This document shows, in pieces, positions 32,507-41,954 of a DNA stretch of 64,000 bases. Origin of the DNA: Acidimicrobiaceae bacterium RAAP-2 (lineage in GTDB: Bacteria; Actinomycetota; Acidimicrobiia; Acidimicrobiales; RAAP-2); the NCBI GenBank assembly GCA_001443545.1, contig LMAD01000001.1, positions 186,001 through 250,000 on the forward strand. Direction: 5' to 3'. The notes under the pieces were generated by a model that did not search any database, had not been told where the DNA came from, and was given only the letters and a program-made list of their open reading frames with translations. Position 1 is the stretch's first letter, and every line of letters starts with the position of its first letter. Position numbers and translations under genes: made by a program.

Positions 32507-33567
32507 GATTCCTCCGTCGGTACCGTCAAGACCACGTGACCGGCCGACGGACCGGGCCCGACCGCCGCGCGTCCGAGGCGGCGGCGCACCCGGGTGGCCA
32601 TGCCCTGGAACGCCCGCTCCGGGAAGAGTCCCCGCGGGCGAACGACCATCAAGATGACCAGGAGCACCCCGAACACCAACAGTCGCGCCTGGGCGAATGA
32701 ACGGAAGACCTCGGGGAAGATCTCGACGACCGCCGCGCCGAACATGACGCCCCAGATGCTGCCCAGTCCCCCGATTGCCACGGCCATGACGATCAGCAGC
32801 GACTCGCTGAACCCGAAGCTGGCCGGCGAGATTGCCGTCAACGCCGGCGCGTAGAGCGAACCGGTGATCGAGCCGAGCACGGCGCCGAACACGTAGGCGT
32901 AGAGCTTGTAGTGGTTGGTATTGATGCCCATGGCCTTGGCGGCGTCCTCGTCCTCGCGGATGCACAGCCACGCGCGGCCCAGCCGCGAGCCGCGCAGCCG
33001 CGTCGAGAAGAGGGCGAACACGATGACCAGCACGAAGAACACGTAGTAGTAACCCGTGTTCGAAGTGACCACCACGCTGCCGAGGGTCAGCGCCGGTATC
33101 GCGTAGATCCCCGTCGGACCGCCGGTCTGATTCAGGTTGATCGCGATCGTCTGGATGATCTCACCGAAGCCGAGCGTCACGACCGCCAGGTAGTCGCTAC
33201 GTAGACGAAGCGTGGGAAAGCCGATGATGAGCGCGCACACGACGGCGATCACCACGCCGGGCGCGATTGAGGCGAGAATCGACCAGTGCTCCTTGGTCGA
33301 CAGGATGCCGGTGGTGTAGGCACCGATGGCGAAGAACGCCGCGAAGCCGAGGTCGAGCATGCCCGCGTAGCCCACGACGATGTTCAGCCCGAGGGCGAGA
33401 CACATCAGCATCTCGGCCTGGAACGCGACACCCAGGTAGTACTGGTTCTGGGTCATCTGCGGGATCAATGCGCCCAACACGACGACGGCAAGCACGAGCC
33501 CCCCGCGCATCGCGCGGAACCCGTCCAACTTCGCCCGTCCCCGGCTGACCGTTTCGACCATCGCCAT
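32503..33567 (-). CDS. livM: ABC transporter permease LivM
   Basis: This 354-residue protein has about nine hydrophobic helices and the LivM motif GYAGMLDLGFAAFFAIGAYT. GRAWLCIREDEDAAKAMGIN is the EAA-like loop that contacts the ATPases. It starts at the ATG at 33567, 6 bp after livH. With LivH it forms the membrane channel. Confidence 0.92.
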   Translation of the reverse strand: MAMVETVSRGRAKLDGFRAMRGGLVLAVVVLGALIPQMTQNQYYLGVAFQAEMLMCLALGLNIVVGYAGMLDLGFAAFFAIGAYTTGILSTKEHWSILASIAPGVVIAVVCALIIGFPTLRLRSDYLAVVTLGFGEIIQTIAINLNQTGGPTGIYAIPALTLGSVVVTSNTGYYYVFFVLVIVFALFSTRLRGSRLGRAWLCIREDEDAAKAMGINTNHYKLYAYVFGAVLGSITGSLYAPALTAISPASFGFSESLLIVMAVAIGGLGSIWGVMFGAAVVEIFPEVFRSFAQARLLVFGVLLVILMVVRPRGLFPERAFQGMATRVRRRLGRAAVGPGPSAGHVVLTVPTEES

Positions 33568-33573
33568 CGTCGA

Positions 33574-34482
33574 TCACATCCGCCGCGCGACGCGCTCGCC
33601 GAGCAGGCCCGTGGGTCGGAACCACAACATGAGTACCAGCGCCCCGAAGGCGACCACGATCGCCCACTCCGCGCCGAAGATGCCGGTGCCGATCGACTGC
33701 ACGATGCCGAGGATTAACCCCCCGAGCACGGCGCCACCGATGTTGCCGATGCCCCCGAGCACGGCCGCGGTGAAGGCCTCGAGCCCGACGGTGAAGCCCA
33801 TCAGGTAGTTGATCTGCCCGTAGTACACGCCGGTCATGACCGCCGCCGCCCCGGCCAGGGCGCCGCCGATGAAGAACACGATCGCGATGACGAGGTCGAC
33901 GTTGATGCCCATCAACACGGCGGCGATACGGTCCTCGGAGACCGCGCGCATCGCCTTACCGAGCAGCGTCCGGCCGACGAGGAAGTAGACGCCGAGGGCG
34001 AGCAGGCCCGAGATGAGCACGATGATGAGCTGGCCCCAGGTGTAGTGGTTCGACCCGAGGTTGAACCCGCTCGGGGGCGTGGTCACGGGGTAGACCAGGT
34101 AGGTCGCGCCCCACTGGGGGGTGACCAGGACGCCGTTCTCGAGAACCTGGGAGAGTCCGATGGCGGCGATCATCAGGCTGAGGATGGCCGCGCGACGCAT
34201 CGGACGGTAGACGAACTGATTGGCCAACATGGCGAGCCCGCCGGTGATGACCATGACCACGACGCCGACCCAGAGGACGGTGAACCACTGCCCGTGGCTG
34301 TGGCCCACGAGGACGGCGCCGAGGATCGTGTAGCTGACGAATGCCGCGACCATGTAGAAGTCGCCGTGCGCGAAGTTGATCAGGCGCAAAATCCCGTACA
34401 CCATGCTGTAGCCGAGCGCCACGAGACCGAAGAACGCACCGAGAAAGATGCCGTTGCCTATTTCATTGAGCAGAAGTGACAC
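33574..34482 (-). CDS. livH: ABC transporter permease LivH
   Basis: This 302-residue integral membrane protein shows LivH features: GYSMVYGILRLINFAHGDFY near the N terminus and GKAMRAVSEDRIAAVLMGIN as the cytoplasmic coupling loop. It is separated from livK by 123 bp containing a strong hairpin, and is closely followed by livM. Confidence 0.92.
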   Translation of the reverse strand: MSLLLNEIGNGIFLGAFFGLVALGYSMVYGILRLINFAHGDFYMVAAFVSYTILGAVLVGHSHGQWFTVLWVGVVVMVITGGLAMLANQFVYRPMRRAAILSLMIAAIGLSQVLENGVLVTPQWGATYLVYPVTTPPSGFNLGSNHYTWGQLIIVLISGLLALGVYFLVGRTLLGKAMRAVSEDRIAAVLMGINVDLVIAIVFFIGGALAGAAAVMTGVYYGQINYLMGFTVGLEAFTAAVLGGIGNIGGAVLGGLILGIVQSIGTGIFGAEWAIVVAFGALVLMLWFRPTGLLGERVARRM

Positions 34483-34535
34483 TGCGTCCCCTTGAACTTG
34501 CGCTGAGTGATACCGATCGTGCGAGAGAACTACGG

Positions 34536-34591
34536 ACGATTCCGCCCGTCCTCCCCGGGGTGGTGACCCCTGGGAGGACGGGCGGAATCGT
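34536..34591 (-). terminator. Long hairpin between livK and livH
   Basis: ACGATTCCGCCCGTCCTCCC pairs perfectly with its complement at 34572-34591 across a 16-base loop that can itself pair further (GGGGT with ACCCC). It starts 15 bp beyond the livK stop. No T-run follows. It probably stops or stabilises most transcripts after livK, giving excess binding protein over permease. Confidence 0.7.
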
Positions 34592-34605
34592 CGACCTCGT
34601 TGAGA

Positions 34606-35808
34606 CTACGGCTGTGGATTGGCCAGGGTGTACTTGCCGTTCAACACTTCCAGGAGGTCCATCACGGCGCCGGCGCGGTTGCCGGTCTTGTCGAAGGAGA
34701 CCTTGCCCGTCAATCCGTTGAAGTGCAGCGTGCGCAGACCAGCTATCACCCGAGCGGGCTTGATCGACTTCACGTGCTTCGCGGCGAGGACCAGCGCGTT
34801 GATGGCGTCGTAACCGAAGGCCGAGTACGGGCCGGGCGCCGACTTGAACTGCTTGTGGTACGCCACGTTGAAGGCGCGGTCCGCCTTCGAGTTGAGGACG
34901 TTGCCCACTCCCGAGGCCAACGCGGCGATCGTCGCGTAGGTCCCGTTCGCGGCGGCACCCGCCCCCGAGATGTACGTCGCGTCAACGGAACCGTCGGCCA
35001 CGACCAACTTCGCCGTGCCGCTGGGGCCGATCAAGCCCGCGGCGTTGAGCTGGGTCGCGAACTGCGCGGCCTGGGAGAAGTAGCCCGACCAGTAGATCCC
35101 CGTCGCACCCGAACTCTTGATCTGCGAGATCACCGCCGAGAAGTCATTGCTCGTCGCCGGGATCGACTGGACGCCACCGGCGACCACCGTGCCACCGGCC
35201 GCGGCCACGTCCTTGGCGGCGGCGTCAGCGATGGCCACCCCGAACGACGACTGGTCGTCGATGATGAAGACCTTGGCGATGTTCTGCTGCTTGAAGAACT
35301 TGGCCGCTTCGGCCCCGTCACCCGAGCCGGACGGGTCGATCAAGAAGACGTTGCGGTACCCACCGGTCGTCAGCTCGGGGCTGTTGGCCGCCGGCATGAC
35401 GTAGGGGATCCCCGCTCGGGCGATGATGGGCTCCACTGGGAGCGTCGCTCCGGAGCAGTACCCGCCGACGATCGCCTGGACACCCTTGGACACGAGCAGG
35501 TTCGCCGCGTTGACGGCCGTTCCGGCGTCGCAGGCGTCGTCCTGTTCGATCAGCTTGATCTGGTGCCCGAGGACACCACCGTGCTTGTTGACCAGCGCGG
35601 CGGCCATCTTCTCGGCGTTGAAAATCTGCGTTCCCGCCTGGGCTTCGGCGCCGGTCATTGGCATCGGCACGCCGACGACGTACGGCGGTAGCTTCTTGGC
35701 CGCCGCCGACGCGGGCCCACCCGTTGCCGCTCCCGTCACGACGGTGAGCATGGTGGCAACTAATAGTCCTGAAGTCAGCACTCGTGCCTTGAATGATGTT
35801 CTGTTCAC
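34606..35808 (-). CDS. livK: Periplasmic-type amino-acid-binding lipoprotein or secreted protein LivK
   Basis: The GTG at 35808 has GGGGGGAAGA upstream, giving 400 residues. The signal sequence (VLTSGLLVATMLTVVTGAAT) lacks an obvious lipobox Cys. The type I substrate-binding fold follows: YVVGVPMPMTGAEAQAGTQI, GVLGHQIKLIEQDD, IVGGYCSGATLPVEPI, PYVMPAANSPEL, then FIIDDQSSFGVAIAD. The ligand is probably hydroxyproline or a related compound, judged from context. It is the first gene of the transporter group. Confidence 0.9.
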   Translation of the reverse strand: MNRTSFKARVLTSGLLVATMLTVVTGAATGGPASAAAKKLPPYVVGVPMPMTGAEAQAGTQIFNAEKMAAALVNKHGGVLGHQIKLIEQDDACDAGTAVNAANLLVSKGVQAIVGGYCSGATLPVEPIIARAGIPYVMPAANSPELTTGGYRNVFLIDPSGSGDGAEAAKFFKQQNIAKVFIIDDQSSFGVAIADAAAKDVAAAGGTVVAGGVQSIPATSNDFSAVISQIKSSGATGIYWSGYFSQAAQFATQLNAAGLIGPSGTAKLVVADGSVDATYISGAGAAANGTYATIAALASGVGNVLNSKADRAFNVAYHKQFKSAPGPYSAFGYDAINALVLAAKHVKSIKPARVIAGLRTLHFNGLTGKVSFDKTGNRAGAVMDLLEVLNGKYTLANPQP

Positions 35809-36136
35809 TCTTCCCCCCTGATTGACTTACCCCGATTTGCTGCATCACTTCATGAGTCGAAGTCCGACGTCGCGAGTAACATACCACAGCCACTCTCGCC
35901 CGCACGGTCGGGCTGCACTATCTCACATATCACATGTTGGCGGTCCCGGGTGGTCGATTCTCGGCGCGGATAGACCATCTGACCTGCTGTTACGCTGGCC
36001 ACTTCTCGTGGCGTGTCGATTCACCCACCGCCTCGCCTGCGGGTCCACCGGCGCGATCGCACCGTCGTCGACCGGTCGCGATCGAGATCGTCGGCTCCCC
36101 ATTCCGTGCGCGTCAGCGACGTCGAACGATGGTCGC
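35809..36136. promoter_or_regulatory. livK upstream region with candidate operator
   Basis: About 330 bp without a gene. On the minus strand, TGTGGTATGTTACT at 35875-35888 resembles TGTGGTACATT upstream of the plus-strand operon (nine of eleven positions shared). A further A+T-rich CACATATCACATG lies at about 35,925-35,937. The livK promoter should be here. Confidence 0.4.
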
Positions 36137-39055
36137 TCAACCGAGCGACGGCTTCGCCGCGAGCGCCTTCTGAGCCAACTGGATCTGATCGTTCATCGCG
36201 TTCACGTCACTCTGGTACTGGCCGAGGTTGCCCGCCGCCAGCGCGGCCTGGGCCGCGGCCCAGTCCTTGGACGCGCGCTGGAGGTAGTACGACGCGGTCT
36301 GACCGACCTTGCTCGTACCCGACGTCGTACCACCGCCGGAGGAGGTTCCCGTCGACGGCGCGACGCCGCCCACCTGATGGCCCAACACCGCGGCGAGCGC
36401 CTCGTTCAGGGTCGGCTTGATGCTCACCTGCTGGTTGAAGACCGCGATCACGTACTTCAACTGGGGCATCGAGTTCGACGTGCTCGAAACGTAGAGCGGG
36501 CGGATGTAGAGCACGCTCTGGTCGAGCGGCACCATGAGGTTGTTGCCGAGCAACACCTGCGAACCGTGCTGGTCGAGCAACGTGATGGTCGAGCTGACCG
36601 TGGAGTTCTGCTGGATCTCGGAGTCGGCCTGGACCGGTCCCGTGACGAGCGAACCTCGCGGCGTCTCGTACACGTACAGCTGGCCGTAGTTCGACGGGTT
36701 GCTCGTGGCCATCATGAAGGCGCTGAGTCCGAGGACCGTCGAGGAGTTCCCGGCGGGCACGAAGGCCACCGATTCCAAGAGCTGCTGACGAGCGGTGCCG
36801 GGCAACGAGCCGACCTGGAAGATCGGACTCATCGGTGAGAGCGACGACGCGACGATGTTGCCCGCCGAGTTGGTCACCGCGGTCTGGGCCAGTGACCGGC
36901 TCGGCGTGCCTTCGCCGGTGGTCGGCGACACGGTCCAGCCGTCCGACGCGGTGTAGAAGGCGTTGGCGTTGGTGATGTGGTAGCTCCCGAGGACCGCCGC
37001 CTGGACCGAGAAGATGTCCGAGGGGTAGCGCAAGTGGTCGCGGATCTCCGCGGGCATCGACGACATCGGCTGGAACATCGAGGGGAATGCGGCCCGGTAG
37101 GCCTGGAGGATCGGGTCCGTCGGGTCGGCGGCGTAGAGCTTCATCGAACCGGTGTAGGCGTTGATGACGACCTTGACCGAGTTGCGCACGTAGTTGAAGC
37201 TGGCCGGCAGGCCACCGACGTTCACGTTCAGGCTGGACGCGTTCTGGCTGTAGGGGTACTGGTCGGTGGTGGTGTAGCCGTCGAGCACGTACTGTACGGA
37301 GCCGTCGGCGATGACCGCGTAGGGGTGCGAGTCGAAGGTGAGGAACGGGGCCGCCTTCTGAGCCATCTGCAGCACGTCGCGCACGAAGAGCACCCGGCTC
37401 TTGGGCGTGATCTGGTTCGAGATGAGCAGGTTGAAGTCGTTCAGTCGCAACGCGAAGGCCGCCCGGCTCAAGAGGCCGCCGACCGCGACGCCACCGGTGC
37501 TCGAGTAGTGGGTCTCGACCGGCTGGCCGGCGTTCTTGCCCTGCAACACCTGGTAGTCGACCTCGGGCTGCTTGGTGTTGGCGACGACCCAACCGGGATC
37601 GTTGATGCCAAAGTAGATGTCGGGCTTGGTCAGCACCGGCATGCCGCCCGTCGAGGTCGGCGGCACGTTGGCCACGGCCAGGTTCGGATTACCGGTCGAG
37701 TAGTCGACCGAGTTCGCGATGACGACCGCCGCGCCGATGCCGTGCGTGTACTGCAGGTGCGAGTTGACCCAACTCGGAGAGGGCAGGTTCGCGGGGTTCA
37801 ACTGACGGGCCCCGATCAGCACCGGCGTCAGTTTGCCGTTGACGAAGTACCGGTCCACGGCCAACGAGGAGAAGGTGTAGTACGAACGGATCGACTGGCG
37901 CTTGCGCACGGTGGCCAGCGCGATGTTCGGCGCCGGGTCCCACAGGCGGATGTTCTCGAGGGTCGGCGTCGCCGCAGCCACCTGGGTGCCGCTGATCGTG
38001 GTGGAGCCCGCGAAGGAGCCGTAGTTGACGTGGTCGAGGCCGTAGGCCGACCTCGTCGCCAGGATGTTGCGCTGGATGTAGGGCCCCTCGAGCGAACCCT
38101 GGGCGGGACTGACCTTCACCGTCTGGAGGATCGTCGGGTAGAGCACGCCGATGACCAGGGCGACGAACATCCACAGGCCCACCGCCACCACCGGCAGCGA
38201 CCAGCCGCGCGAGCGGACGTTGGCGAGCAGGATGGCCGTCGCGGCCAGCGAGAGGTAGAACAGGATCGTCAGCGCCGGCATCCGCGCGTGGACGTCGGTG
38301 TACCCGGCCCCCGCGACGTAGCCGTTCGACGAGTTGACGAGCTCCCACTTGGCGAAGACGTACCCGACCGCCTTCATGAGCGCGATCGCCGCCCCGATGA
38401 CCGAGAGGTGGGCCTTGACGCGCGGATCGACGCGCGGCGAGATTCGCACCGCCCGGATACCCCCGTTGAGGTAGTGGAAGGCGGCCGTGACGATCAGCAC
38501 GACGACGAGCGCCACCAACAGCCAGGTCACGATGAACTCGAGGAACGGCAGGGTGAAGACGTAGAAGCCGATGTCCTTGTGGAAGAGCGGGTCGACGGCG
38601 TGGAACGACTGTCGATGCACGAACAGCAGGTACTTCTGCCACTCGCCGGTCGCGTTCAGCCCGGCGATGACGCCCATGACTGCCGCGACGAGCGCGTAGA
38701 TCCGCGCGGCCCGTGGCCGCACCGCGTTCTGGAACCGCCGGACGATCTCGTCCTCGGGCTCGAAGGTAAGGTCGCGCGCGCCGAAGCGGTCGGCCAGCAG
38801 CAGGTTGCCCCAGAGCAGGCCGAAGAAGATGACGCCGAAGACCACGGCGAGACCGACCTTGAGTGCGAACAGGGTCGAGAAGACGCTGCTCAGACCCACC
38901 GAGGAGAACCACATCTGGTCGGTCCAGAGCACGGCGACGCTGCGCAGCGAGAGGAATCCGATGAAGAACACCGCGACGATAAGGCCAACCCAGAAGCGCC
39001 GTGAGAACCGTCCGAGTCGTCGAGGGCGCGACGGGACGTCAGTGGGGCTACGCAC
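36137..39055 (-). CDS. UPF0182-family large membrane protein
   Basis: The GTG start gives 972 residues, the usual family length. About seven membrane helices fill the first third (WVGLIVAVFFIGFLSLRSVA, VGLAVVFGVIFFGLLWGNLL, then YLNGGIRAVRISP). A large extracytoplasmic region follows, with GPYIQRNILATRSAYGLDHV, NPGWVVANTKQPEVDYQ and a Thr/Ser/Gly-rich linker near residue 900 before a helical tail. The family is conserved across Actinobacteria and of unknown function. It lies 20 bp downstream of the coiled-coil gene and may share its transcript. Confidence 0.92.
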   Translation of the reverse strand: MRSPTDVPSRPRRLGRFSRRFWVGLIVAVFFIGFLSLRSVAVLWTDQMWFSSVGLSSVFSTLFALKVGLAVVFGVIFFGLLWGNLLLADRFGARDLTFEPEDEIVRRFQNAVRPRAARIYALVAAVMGVIAGLNATGEWQKYLLFVHRQSFHAVDPLFHKDIGFYVFTLPFLEFIVTWLLVALVVVLIVTAAFHYLNGGIRAVRISPRVDPRVKAHLSVIGAAIALMKAVGYVFAKWELVNSSNGYVAGAGYTDVHARMPALTILFYLSLAATAILLANVRSRGWSLPVVAVGLWMFVALVIGVLYPTILQTVKVSPAQGSLEGPYIQRNILATRSAYGLDHVNYGSFAGSTTISGTQVAAATPTLENIRLWDPAPNIALATVRKRQSIRSYYTFSSLAVDRYFVNGKLTPVLIGARQLNPANLPSPSWVNSHLQYTHGIGAAVVIANSVDYSTGNPNLAVANVPPTSTGGMPVLTKPDIYFGINDPGWVVANTKQPEVDYQVLQGKNAGQPVETHYSSTGGVAVGGLLSRAAFALRLNDFNLLISNQITPKSRVLFVRDVLQMAQKAAPFLTFDSHPYAVIADGSVQYVLDGYTTTDQYPYSQNASSLNVNVGGLPASFNYVRNSVKVVINAYTGSMKLYAADPTDPILQAYRAAFPSMFQPMSSMPAEIRDHLRYPSDIFSVQAAVLGSYHITNANAFYTASDGWTVSPTTGEGTPSRSLAQTAVTNSAGNIVASSLSPMSPIFQVGSLPGTARQQLLESVAFVPAGNSSTVLGLSAFMMATSNPSNYGQLYVYETPRGSLVTGPVQADSEIQQNSTVSSTITLLDQHGSQVLLGNNLMVPLDQSVLYIRPLYVSSTSNSMPQLKYVIAVFNQQVSIKPTLNEALAAVLGHQVGGVAPSTGTSSGGGTTSGTSKVGQTASYYLQRASKDWAAAQAALAAGNLGQYQSDVNAMNDQIQLAQKALAAKPSLG

Positions 39056-39075
39056 GGTGTGAGCCTAGGCCGAAA

Positions 39076-40788
39076 TCAGACCGGCACCACCGCACAGGCG
39101 CAGCCGGCGTGCAACGGCGGGTGCGCCGAGCCGCTCGGGAAGCGCTGGCCGGCGATCCGTTCGCCGGCGGCGGCGTCGAGGGCGCACGCGTCACAGGGTG
39201 GGTCGTGGGGCGCCGGGAGGAATCGCACCGAGCGACCGCTCGACGCGGCCAGCACGCCGATGTGGAAGGCCCGACGGGCGGCGTCGGTGCACAGTCGCTC
39301 CACGCGTGCGCCGCGCCACTCCTTGTAGGCCATGTTGACCCGGTCCTGTCCATCGCCGCTGCCGTCGGCGAGGATCCGCTTGCGCAGCGCCAGCACGATG
39401 GTCACGGCCAGGTCGGCTGACACGTCCTGGAGCTCCTGGCGATCGACCGGACCGCCGTTGGCCCCACTCTCGTCGTAGGCGAACTGGCTCCCCGCCGCGG
39501 CCGCGTCGGCCAGCGCGTCGAAGGCGGCCTCGGCGTAGCGGGCCCGCTGGGCGTGCTCGTCTTCCAGCTCGGTCGTGATCGCGCCCTTCACGCTGCGCAA
39601 CCGGTCGAGCATCACGTTCTGGTCGTCCTGGAGCACCCGTTTGACCTTGCGGGTGAGCACGGTCAGCGACTCCTCGAGGGCACCATCGCGGCGCCGGAAC
39701 AACTCGTCGGTCGGTGTCGCGGGCTTGCTCGGCGCGGCCCGTCGCGCCACCGGCGCCGGCGCGGTGGCGCCGCGCTCGTCGAGGGTCGCCTTGCGCAGTC
39801 GCGCGAAGATCTCGTTGACGACGTCGGTGCCCGACTCGTCGACGGACTGGCCGGTCGATGGTGCCCCCGTGGTCGCGGTCCCGGGGGTCGCGGCCCGGCT
39901 GCGCGCCTTGGGGGGCTCCGCCCTCGGCTCGACCGGTTCGACGCTCACCATCGGCACCTCGACCTCGGCGACGACCGCGTCGGGCACCTCGCGCAACGGC
40001 GTGCCGGCGAGCAGCTCCTCCTCGGTCGGTTCGGGTAGCACCGGTCGCAACCGCAGCGCTTCGAGGGCCGCGGCGCGCGCGGCCTCGTCGCTCGCGTTGA
40101 GACCGCCGAGCATCGCGTCGACCTGGTCGCGCAGTGAACTCACGTGGCCGATCAGCGTGTCGCGGGCCACCCGCAGCTGCTCGATCTGGATATGGAGGGC
40201 CTTGCGCTTCACCGCGAGGTCGTTGAGCACCGTCTTGCGCGCGGCGTTGGCCTGCTCCACGATGGCGCGACCCTGCTCGCGGGCCCGGTCCAACAGAGCG
40301 CTCCCGTTCACCTTCGCCGATTCGATGAGCCGCTCGGCCCCCAGGCGCGCGTCGTGATCGACGGTCGTCGCGGTCGCCTCAGCCTCACTGATGATCGAGG
40401 TCGCGCGCTCCTGGGCTTCGATCAAGTGCGCCGCGCCGCGCTGCTGGGCGTCGGCGAAGATCTGCGCGCTTCGCTCCTGGGCTTCGGCGGTCACCCGTCC
40501 GGCCTCTTCGTGCGCGGAGCGCAGGATCGCCGCACTCTGGGTCCCCAGGGCGCTGGCGAGCGTCGCCTCGTCGATCGTCGGATTGGCCGCGCGTCGCAGG
40601 GCTTCGGCGAGCTGGTCCTGGAGCTCACGAATCTTGTGCTCGAGGTGGCCCATCTCGCGGGCCACCGCCTCGAGGTGGAGACGAACCTCTTGGGGGTCCA
40701 AACCACCCTTGCGAATCGTGGAGAAGTTCGTCCGTGCGATCTCCGTCGACGATTGGCGCGTAGTGGAGAGGATTCGGCGTTCATCCAT
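39076..40788 (-). CDS. DivIVA-like coiled-coil protein with cysteine/histidine C-terminal motif
   Basis: This 570-residue protein begins with a DivIVA-like segment (FSTIRKGGLDPQEVRLHLEA), followed by a long coiled coil to about residue 215 rich in Ala/Glu/Gln. A Pro-rich linker comes next, and a second helical domain follows. The C terminus contains PPCDACALDAAAG, then HPPLHAGCACAVVPV. Spaced C-x2-C and H-P-x-[LH]-x-[GC]-C-x-C patterns like this occur at the end of Mu-F-type phage head-morphogenesis proteins and may bind metal. The N-terminal part suggests a role at the cell pole or septum. I know no named family with this exact arrangement. Confidence 0.7.
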   Translation of the reverse strand: MDERRILSTTRQSSTEIARTNFSTIRKGGLDPQEVRLHLEAVAREMGHLEHKIRELQDQLAEALRRAANPTIDEATLASALGTQSAAILRSAHEEAGRVTAEAQERSAQIFADAQQRGAAHLIEAQERATSIISEAEATATTVDHDARLGAERLIESAKVNGSALLDRAREQGRAIVEQANAARKTVLNDLAVKRKALHIQIEQLRVARDTLIGHVSSLRDQVDAMLGGLNASDEAARAAALEALRLRPVLPEPTEEELLAGTPLREVPDAVVAEVEVPMVSVEPVEPRAEPPKARSRAATPGTATTGAPSTGQSVDESGTDVVNEIFARLRKATLDERGATAPAPVARRAAPSKPATPTDELFRRRDGALEESLTVLTRKVKRVLQDDQNVMLDRLRSVKGAITTELEDEHAQRARYAEAAFDALADAAAAGSQFAYDESGANGGPVDRQELQDVSADLAVTIVLALRKRILADGSGDGQDRVNMAYKEWRGARVERLCTDAARRAFHIGVLAASSGRSVRFLPAPHDPPCDACALDAAAGERIAGQRFPSGSAHPPLHAGCACAVVPV

Positions 40789-40826
40789 TCCTCAAAGACT
40801 ACGACGTGGCGCGACGAATATTGGTC

Positions 40827-41915
40827 TTAACGGTGCGCGGGGGGCGTCAGCGGCACCGGAGCGGCACCGCCGAGGCGCCGCAAGTCCCCCAGAGCCTGGC
40901 CGAGCGTGTTCACCCCGATGACCCGAAGGCCGGGCTGGGCCGCGCCGCGAGCGGTCGCGACCTCCACCATCGGGACGAGGAAGACCGTCGCGCCAGCTCG
41001 CTGCACGGCGACCGTTTTCTCGGCCACCCCGCCGACATCCATCACCTGACCCCCCGCGGTGATCGCTCCCGTCGCGGCCACGACGGTTCCCCCGGTCAAC
41101 GAACCCCGACTGAGCTGGTCGATCAGCGAGAGCGTCATCGCCAGACCGGCCGACGGTCCGCCGATGTAGTTGGTGTCGATCGAGAAGGTGCCGGGTAACG
41201 AGTAGTGGACGCTGTCCTCGAGCGCGGCACCGATCTGGGATTTGGCCGGCCCGTGCACGTCGGGACAGTACGACGCTGCCGCGCTCGAGGACGGCGGCAC
41301 CGTGGTGAGCCGCAACACGGTCGGCCCCGACCAGGTGATGGTGCCCTTGGCGTCGATGTGCGCGCGGTCCACGCCCAGGCGCACCGGCGTTCCCGGGGCC
41401 ACGTCGTGGAGCGCCCCGATGACCGCGCAGGCCGAGTTCGTCTCGCGCCCGTTCACCGCCACGATCCGGTCGGCGACGCGAAGGTTGGCGCGCCGGGCCG
41501 GCGACGAAGCGACGACGGCCACCACGGCCGCGCCGTCCGCTCGGGGCGCGACGTGCCAGCCGAGTGCGCGCAGCGCCGCCACCTCGGCTGCCTGCTTCGA
41601 ATCGGCCATCTCGAGGTAGCCCTGCGCGGCCAGCTCACCGGTCGGGACCCCCGGCTCCACCAGTTGATTCGCGTTGACGAACTCCACGTGCGCCTGGAAG
41701 TGCATGAGCAGCCACTGCCACGCGGTCAGTGACTGGAGGTAGACGTCGGTGAGCAGGATCTTGTCCTTGTGAGTGTCCGTCGCCAGGCCGTGGACCGCGA
41801 TGAGTGGTCCGACCGCGGTCGCGTCGCCGGGCGTCATGGCGTAGTACGGCACGGTCCAGGCCTGCAGGCCAACGACCACGGCGAGCAGCACCGTGAGGGC
41901 GGCGAGCGGGGCCAC
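40827..41915 (-). CDS. YlbL-type PDZ and Lon-like serine protease
   Basis: The GTG start gives 362 residues. One N-terminal membrane helix (LAALTVLLAVVVGLQAWTV) anchors it outside the membrane. A PDZ domain at about 135-205 (VVASSPARRANLRVADRIVA) precedes a Lon-type proteolytic domain with the catalytic Ser in IGGPSAGLAMTL and the Lys in VGGVAEKTVAVQRAGA. Known YlbL-type proteases act in envelope or secretion-linked proteolysis. It is divergent from the HEAT-repeat gene, 39 bp apart. Confidence 0.9.
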   Translation of the reverse strand: MAPLAALTVLLAVVVGLQAWTVPYYAMTPGDATAVGPLIAVHGLATDTHKDKILLTDVYLQSLTAWQWLLMHFQAHVEFVNANQLVEPGVPTGELAAQGYLEMADSKQAAEVAALRALGWHVAPRADGAAVVAVVASSPARRANLRVADRIVAVNGRETNSACAVIGALHDVAPGTPVRLGVDRAHIDAKGTITWSGPTVLRLTTVPPSSSAAASYCPDVHGPAKSQIGAALEDSVHYSLPGTFSIDTNYIGGPSAGLAMTLSLIDQLSRGSLTGGTVVAATGAITAGGQVMDVGGVAEKTVAVQRAGATVFLVPMVEVATARGAAQPGLRVIGVNTLGQALGDLRRLGGAAPVPLTPPAHR

Positions 41916-41954
41916 GACGCGTCGCCGGGGTCGGCGAGATGGTGGAATGGGGTC

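Noticed and set aside
36977..39004. 675-codon open frame on the plus strand
   Set aside because: It is antisense to the clearly homologous UPF0182 gene, and its composition (Arg/Asp/Val/His-rich) is typical of a shadow frame.
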